Positions 22,221-25,162 of a DNA stretch of 25,162 nt are shown here, in pieces. Under the pieces are notes generated by a model. It did not search any database. It was not told the DNA's origin and worked only from the letters and a program-made list of their open reading frames with translations. Source of the stretch: a virus; the IMG/VR virus record IMGVR_UViG_3300042295_000598, positions 1 through 25,162 of that record. The stretch is one strand, 5' to 3'. The position numbers were made by a program, and so were the translations under genes. How positions within the stretch are numbered: the first letter of the stretch is position 1; each line of letters opens with the position of its first letter.

Positions 22221-23044
22221 GGTTCAGCGTTCAGGTTGATGGGTTTGCTATCCTCGTACCACTCCGGGTGCTTGGCGAAGGTACGCATGGCCTCGTCGGA
22301 GTAGATGATGTCGGTGACGTACTTCAGGCGCTGACGCCAGTTGCCCGTGGGACCGGTGCCACGGTTCTTTCCGTACAGGCCCGCGTGGTACGCCTTGGCC
22401 TGCCAGGGGTAAGCGATGGGCCGCGACTGCCGCATCTGGATCCGGCGGATCAGCCCGTCCTGCTCAACGTACCCGTGGCCGATCGGGCTGTTGGGGAAGG
22501 TCTTACGGCAGTACGCCTCCGGGTTTGTGAAGTAGTCGCCAACGCTGTGCGGCATGACCAGCGTTTGCAGCACCTCCTTGCGGAAGGCAACGCCGAGGCT
22601 GCAATAGTCGCCGTCGCTCAGGTAGTAGGCGTTGTTGGGACCTTGGTCAACGAGCTTCCGGTTGGGGTTGGCAACGGCAATGGAGCAGAACAGGGTCGGG
22701 TCCGCTTCGTGCACCTGCTCATGGAAGGCGAAGAAGTCCGTGGCTACCATGATGTCCTCCTCGATCAGTATCACCAGCCCATCGGATAGCTGGGCGGCCA
22801 GTGCGTACCCTTGGAGCAGGTTGTGGCTTTGCTTGCTGATCTCCCGATACTTCGTGGGGCCAGCCTCGCTGATCTGGTGGGAGAATGGAAAGCCCGCCAG
22901 CACCTCATGGATGGCCGGGTCGTAGCCTCGGTCCAGCCTGAAGATGTAATGGTAGGCGTCGGACCCGTGGGCTCGTTTGATGTTCTCCAGCGCGTGCCAG
23001 AGCATTTCCGGGCGACGCCAGCAGGGGATCAGGACTACGTTCAT
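22163..23044 (-). CDS. Glycosyltransferase-like protein (GT-A type, GNT-I-like)
   Basis: A 293-residue protein starting MNVVLIPCWRRPEMLWHALE, the opening of nucleotide-sugar transferases with a GT-A fold. An acidic LVILIEEDIMVATDFF (about 112-127) takes the place of the DxD metal site, as the EDD of the GNT-I family does. Later NNAYYLSDGDYCSLGVAF and IGHGYVEQDGLIRRI suggest acceptor and catalytic loops. The start at 23044 forms an ATGA overlap with the FkbM gene; an in-frame ORF upstream (to 23221) is antisense-like low-complexity sequence and was rejected. Likely adds a sugar to a phage or host surface glycan or to a virion protein. Confidence 0.75.
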   Translation of the reverse strand: MNVVLIPCWRRPEMLWHALENIKRAHGSDAYHYIFRLDRGYDPAIHEVLAGFPFSHQISEAGPTKYREISKQSHNLLQGYALAAQLSDGLVILIEEDIMVATDFFAFHEQVHEADPTLFCSIAVANPNRKLVDQGPNNAYYLSDGDYCSLGVAFRKEVLQTLVMPHSVGDYFTNPEAYCRKTFPNSPIGHGYVEQDGLIRRIQMRQSRPIAYPWQAKAYHAGLYGKNRGTGPTGNWRQRLKYVTDIIYSDEAMRTFAKHPEWYEDSKPINLNAEPWQSLHLQPLDLNRNPVRF

Positions 23045-23745
23045 GGTCGGAGGCGTGCTGCTGGGGTGTAGGTGACGGGATAGCGCCCCGAGGCGCTGAA
23101 GTGGAAGGTCGGGGCCAGGTTGTACCGCTCGGTGAGCACGTACCCAAGCGGGGCAAGCAGGGCGCTGATGCTTTCCAGCACCGGCTCGTCCCATATCTCG
23201 ATGAAGAGTTCCGGCTTGCAACGGCGGATGGTCTGCATCGCCCCAGCAAGTGCTGCCTCCTCCATGCCCTCCACGTCCAGCTTGATCACCCGAACGTCAT
23301 CGGTATCCCGCACGTGGTTGTCGATCTTGGCGATGGCAATCCCGGCCTCGCAGCCTTCGTCCGGCGTGAGTTCCCACTGGCAGTTCTTCCCAGTGCCTCC
23401 CAGCTTGGCCGATGCGTAGCCCTCCTCCCGGCCAACGCCCTCCTGAATCACCAAAACCTTTCCGCCACGGTTGAAGTGTGCCACGTTGAAGATGAGCAGT
23501 TCGGCGTTGACCTCCATCGGCTCGAAGGCAATCACCTGATCCGCCCAGAGTGCGAAGGGCAGCGTATGGTTCCCCACGTTGGCCCCTGCATCAATCCATA
23601 CTCCGCCGCGTGGAAGGTTCCGTTCCATCCAGTCGAGCATGTGGTGTTCGCAGAGCTCCCCATTCCGGTAGTGCGTCTCCATGATCTCGTCATCCACGCG
23701 GATGGTGAAGGTGTGGCCATATCGGGTGATCTGGTAGGTGTTCAT
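23041..23745 (-). CDS. FkbM-family methyltransferase
   Basis: A 234-residue AdoMet-dependent methyltransferase. Motif I GVWIDAGANVGNHTLPFAL lies at about 48-66, the acidic AFEPMEVNAELL at about 74-85, and VIKLDVEGMEEAAL at about 153-166, a hallmark of the FkbM family. A WD-containing C-terminal segment (ELFIEIWDEPVLESISALLA) completes the fold. FkbM enzymes commonly O-methylate sugars, and this one sits between glycosyltransferase genes with ATGA overlaps at both ends, so it probably caps or decorates the same glycan. Confidence 0.85.
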   Translation of the reverse strand: MNTYQITRYGHTFTIRVDDEIMETHYRNGELCEHHMLDWMERNLPRGGVWIDAGANVGNHTLPFALWADQVIAFEPMEVNAELLIFNVAHFNRGGKVLVIQEGVGREEGYASAKLGGTGKNCQWELTPDEGCEAGIAIAKIDNHVRDTDDVRVIKLDVEGMEEAALAGAMQTIRRCKPELFIEIWDEPVLESISALLAPLGYVLTERYNLAPTFHFSASGRYPVTYTPAARLRP

Positions 23746-24356
23746 GCGGTTCTGGGGAATAAATAGCCAGCGGTCTGGCCGTCATGGTGGTGGTTTCCGA
23801 TGGTGCTGTCGCTGGTGCCGATGTGGTCGGCGAGGCTGGGGACGTGGAAGAACAGCCGCGTCCCGGTCCTGCGCATGGCCTCGAACAGAACGGAGTCCGG
23901 CTTGCGGGCCAAAGTCTCCGGGGCCTCCTCAATCACATCCTCCATCACCTCGGCCACAGCTTGGGCCAGCCAGCAAGGCATAATCACGGAACCGCCCCAT
24001 AGGTGGTAGTGCGGTTCGACCTCCAGCCAGCCTCGCTCCTCCCTTCGGTCGTGGGGGATGTTCTGTTCTATGGTCCACAGGCTGTACCCCGTCCGGTAGA
24101 AGCGCAGCGGGGATGTGATGCGAAGGAGGAACGACTGGTCGAAGATCAGGTCGTCATCTACCACGACCATCAGTTCGGGGCCTTCGCCTTGTGCAAGGTC
24201 GCGCATGGCCCGGATCAGGTTGCGCGTGGGGCCGAACTCTCCGCCGTCGGCGTAGACCTTCACCTGGCCGATGCCAGCGGCGTGAAGCGATGCGATGGTG
24301 GCCGGAAGCGTGCAGCGTTGCGAGGCGGTATAGTGGATGATGCCGACGCGGATCAT
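23742..24356 (-). CDS. Glycosyltransferase-like protein with DDD motif
   Basis: A 204-residue protein opening MIRVGIIHYTASQRCTLPAT, with an acidic MVVVDDDLIFDQSF (about 62-75) as the likely metal and nucleotide-sugar site of a GT-A fold. YADGGEFGPTRNLIRAMRDL (about 35-54) fits the segment before the DxD in GT2 enzymes, and HYHLWGGSVIMPCWLAQAV marks a likely acceptor loop. It is shorter than most free-standing GT2 enzymes, so a minimal catalytic domain is likely. Both ends overlap neighbours by ATGA. Confidence 0.7.
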   Translation of the reverse strand: MIRVGIIHYTASQRCTLPATIASLHAAGIGQVKVYADGGEFGPTRNLIRAMRDLAQGEGPELMVVVDDDLIFDQSFLLRITSPLRFYRTGYSLWTIEQNIPHDRREERGWLEVEPHYHLWGGSVIMPCWLAQAVAEVMEDVIEEAPETLARKPDSVLFEAMRRTGTRLFFHVPSLADHIGTSDSTIGNHHHDGQTAGYLFPRTA

Positions 24357-25162
24357 TTCAGCAGGCGGATTAGGTTCTCCTCAAATGCCGCCCCGTCCTT
24401 CAGGTACTGCTCCCGCGCATGGCCACCAAGTTCCACCAGCAGGGGAAGCGGGCACGCCATAGCAGACCGGATGCAATGCGCCAAGGCTTGAGGGTCAACG
24501 TGCTGGTGGGTAGCCAAGTTCTGCCATCCACGTGAAGCTACCCCAGCCAAAAGGCCGAACTCCCCGCCGACCAACTCATCCATGGGGTGCCCAGCCGTGG
24601 AGATGATCACCGCACCCGCCGACCGGGCCTCGTTGATGTAGTGGCCGAAGCCCTCGTACGAAGAGGGGCAGACGTGGACCGCATGTTCATTCATCAGCCG
24701 CTTGAGTTCAGCCGCGTCCTGCCTGCCCAGCACCGTGACGTTCTCCGGGGGCGATGCAATCGGGTTCTTCGTGACCATCGTCAGGTGGTGCTGGGGAAGC
24801 ATCCGCATGGCCTCGATCACCGCCGCCGTGCCCTTGGCCGAGGACCCGCCTGCAACGTGAAGCAGGGCCTTCTTCCGCTTCACCGTTGGGTCGTGCATGT
24901 CGAAGGAACTCCAGCCCGTGTACTGCACGTCGCGGTGCAAGCCTTGAAAGATGCGCTCACAGTCCCGCGTCTTGGCCCATACCTGGGTAAGCCCGTGCAA
25001 ATGTGGTCGCCATTCCCGCACGAACCATTCGGGGTTTGGGACCAAGATGTTCCGCTTGGCGCTCTGGTAGTGGTTCGGGTTCAGAAGCTCGATGAAGATG
25101 TTCACGTCGAAAGACCCCGCCGCCGATGGCTTGGCCTGCCAGTCCACCGAACTCACCTGCAT
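24353..25162 (-). CDS. GT4-type glycosyltransferase, probably cut at the right edge
   Basis: 269 residues are visible. The C-terminal Rossmann domain has LLHVAGGSSAKGTAAVIEAM (about 102-121) and the donor-binding VCPSSYEGFGHYINEARSAG (about 169-188), whose two glutamates fit the EX7E motif of GT4 (GT-B) enzymes. The N-terminal acceptor domain is short for the family, and the only start is the ATG at the very edge, so the gene probably continues to the right. The DxD-lacking GT-B fold differs from the two GT-A-like proteins after it, so the cluster covers at least two sugar-transfer chemistries. Confidence 0.75.
   Translation of the reverse strand: MQVSSVDWQAKPSAAGSFDVNIFIELLNPNHYQSAKRNILVPNPEWFVREWRPHLHGLTQVWAKTRDCERIFQGLHRDVQYTGWSSFDMHDPTVKRKKALLHVAGGSSAKGTAAVIEAMRMLPQHHLTMVTKNPIASPPENVTVLGRQDAAELKRLMNEHAVHVCPSSYEGFGHYINEARSAGAVIISTAGHPMDELVGGEFGLLAGVASRGWQNLATHQHVDPQALAHCIRSAMACPLPLLVELGGHAREQYLKDGAAFEENLIRLLK

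Noticed and set aside
23045-23221. Longer start for the 293-residue glycosyltransferase-like protein
   Set aside because: The extra 59 residues overlap the FkbM gene and are low-complexity; MNVVLIPCW at 23044 is the expected fold start and overlaps the preceding stop.
1-25162. tRNA genes, integrase, lysis cassette or attachment sites
   Set aside because: I saw no cloverleaf-like sequence, recombinase, endolysin or direct-repeat att core; whether this is a prophage or a lytic phage cannot be told from this window.

Overview
The window is a late structural module of a tailed phage or prophage. Every gene I can support reads leftward on the minus strand. No tRNA, rRNA, CRISPR array or insertion sequence was found. 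The host is probably a member of the Bacteroidota, but this is an inference. Starts I inspected lack a Shine-Dalgarno box and instead follow A/C-rich leaders such as CAACAAC or CTACAACG. One gap holds an exact TAnnTTTG -7-type box. The portal, capsid and tail proteins carry cysteine-rich insertions that I associate with phages of that phylum. Base composition is GC-rich.

In transcription order (right to left): (1) 25162-22163 holds a sugar-handling block: a GT4-type glycosyltransferase cut by the window edge, two further glycosyltransferase-like proteins and an FkbM methyltransferase. (2) 22220-21011 holds four small unassigned genes, one of them a membrane protein. (3) 21014-19141 holds a ParB-domain DNA methyltransferase and a DUF5681-type putative small terminase. 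(4) 19148-14046 holds the large terminase, a membrane protein, the portal and a Mu F-like minor head protein. Most of these genes are joined by ATGA stop/start overlaps, so the modification genes are probably co-expressed with the packaging genes. (5) An intrinsic terminator and a 15-bp palindrome separate this block from two genes with related N-terminal domains, a putative scaffold and the major capsid protein. (6) A hairpin and a promoter-like box follow the capsid gene. After them comes an array of small genes (10954-7014) interleaved with a large cysteine-rich virion protein and a Mu gpG/HK97 gp10-like protein. (7) An 842-residue protein joins a tail-terminator-like head to cysteine repeats and a glycine-rich adhesin tail. 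Two small genes follow it, then a tail assembly chaperone with a canonical -1 slippery heptamer, then a tape-measure protein that runs off the left edge.

The most unusual feature is the small-gene array. Seven short proteins begin with nearly the same 12-residue peptide, MA-[VM]-[KR]-[VFY]-QGG-[RK]-[AM]-[VM]-[PM], followed by divergent helical bodies. An eighth member seems to have lost the peptide. The codons of the peptide differ between copies while the amino acids stay, which points to selection on the peptide. The gaps between the genes contain leftover starts and ends of sibling genes, so the array has grown by duplication and replacement. A shared docking or packaging tag, comparable in logic to the capsid-targeting peptides of T4 internal proteins, is a testable idea and not a conclusion.
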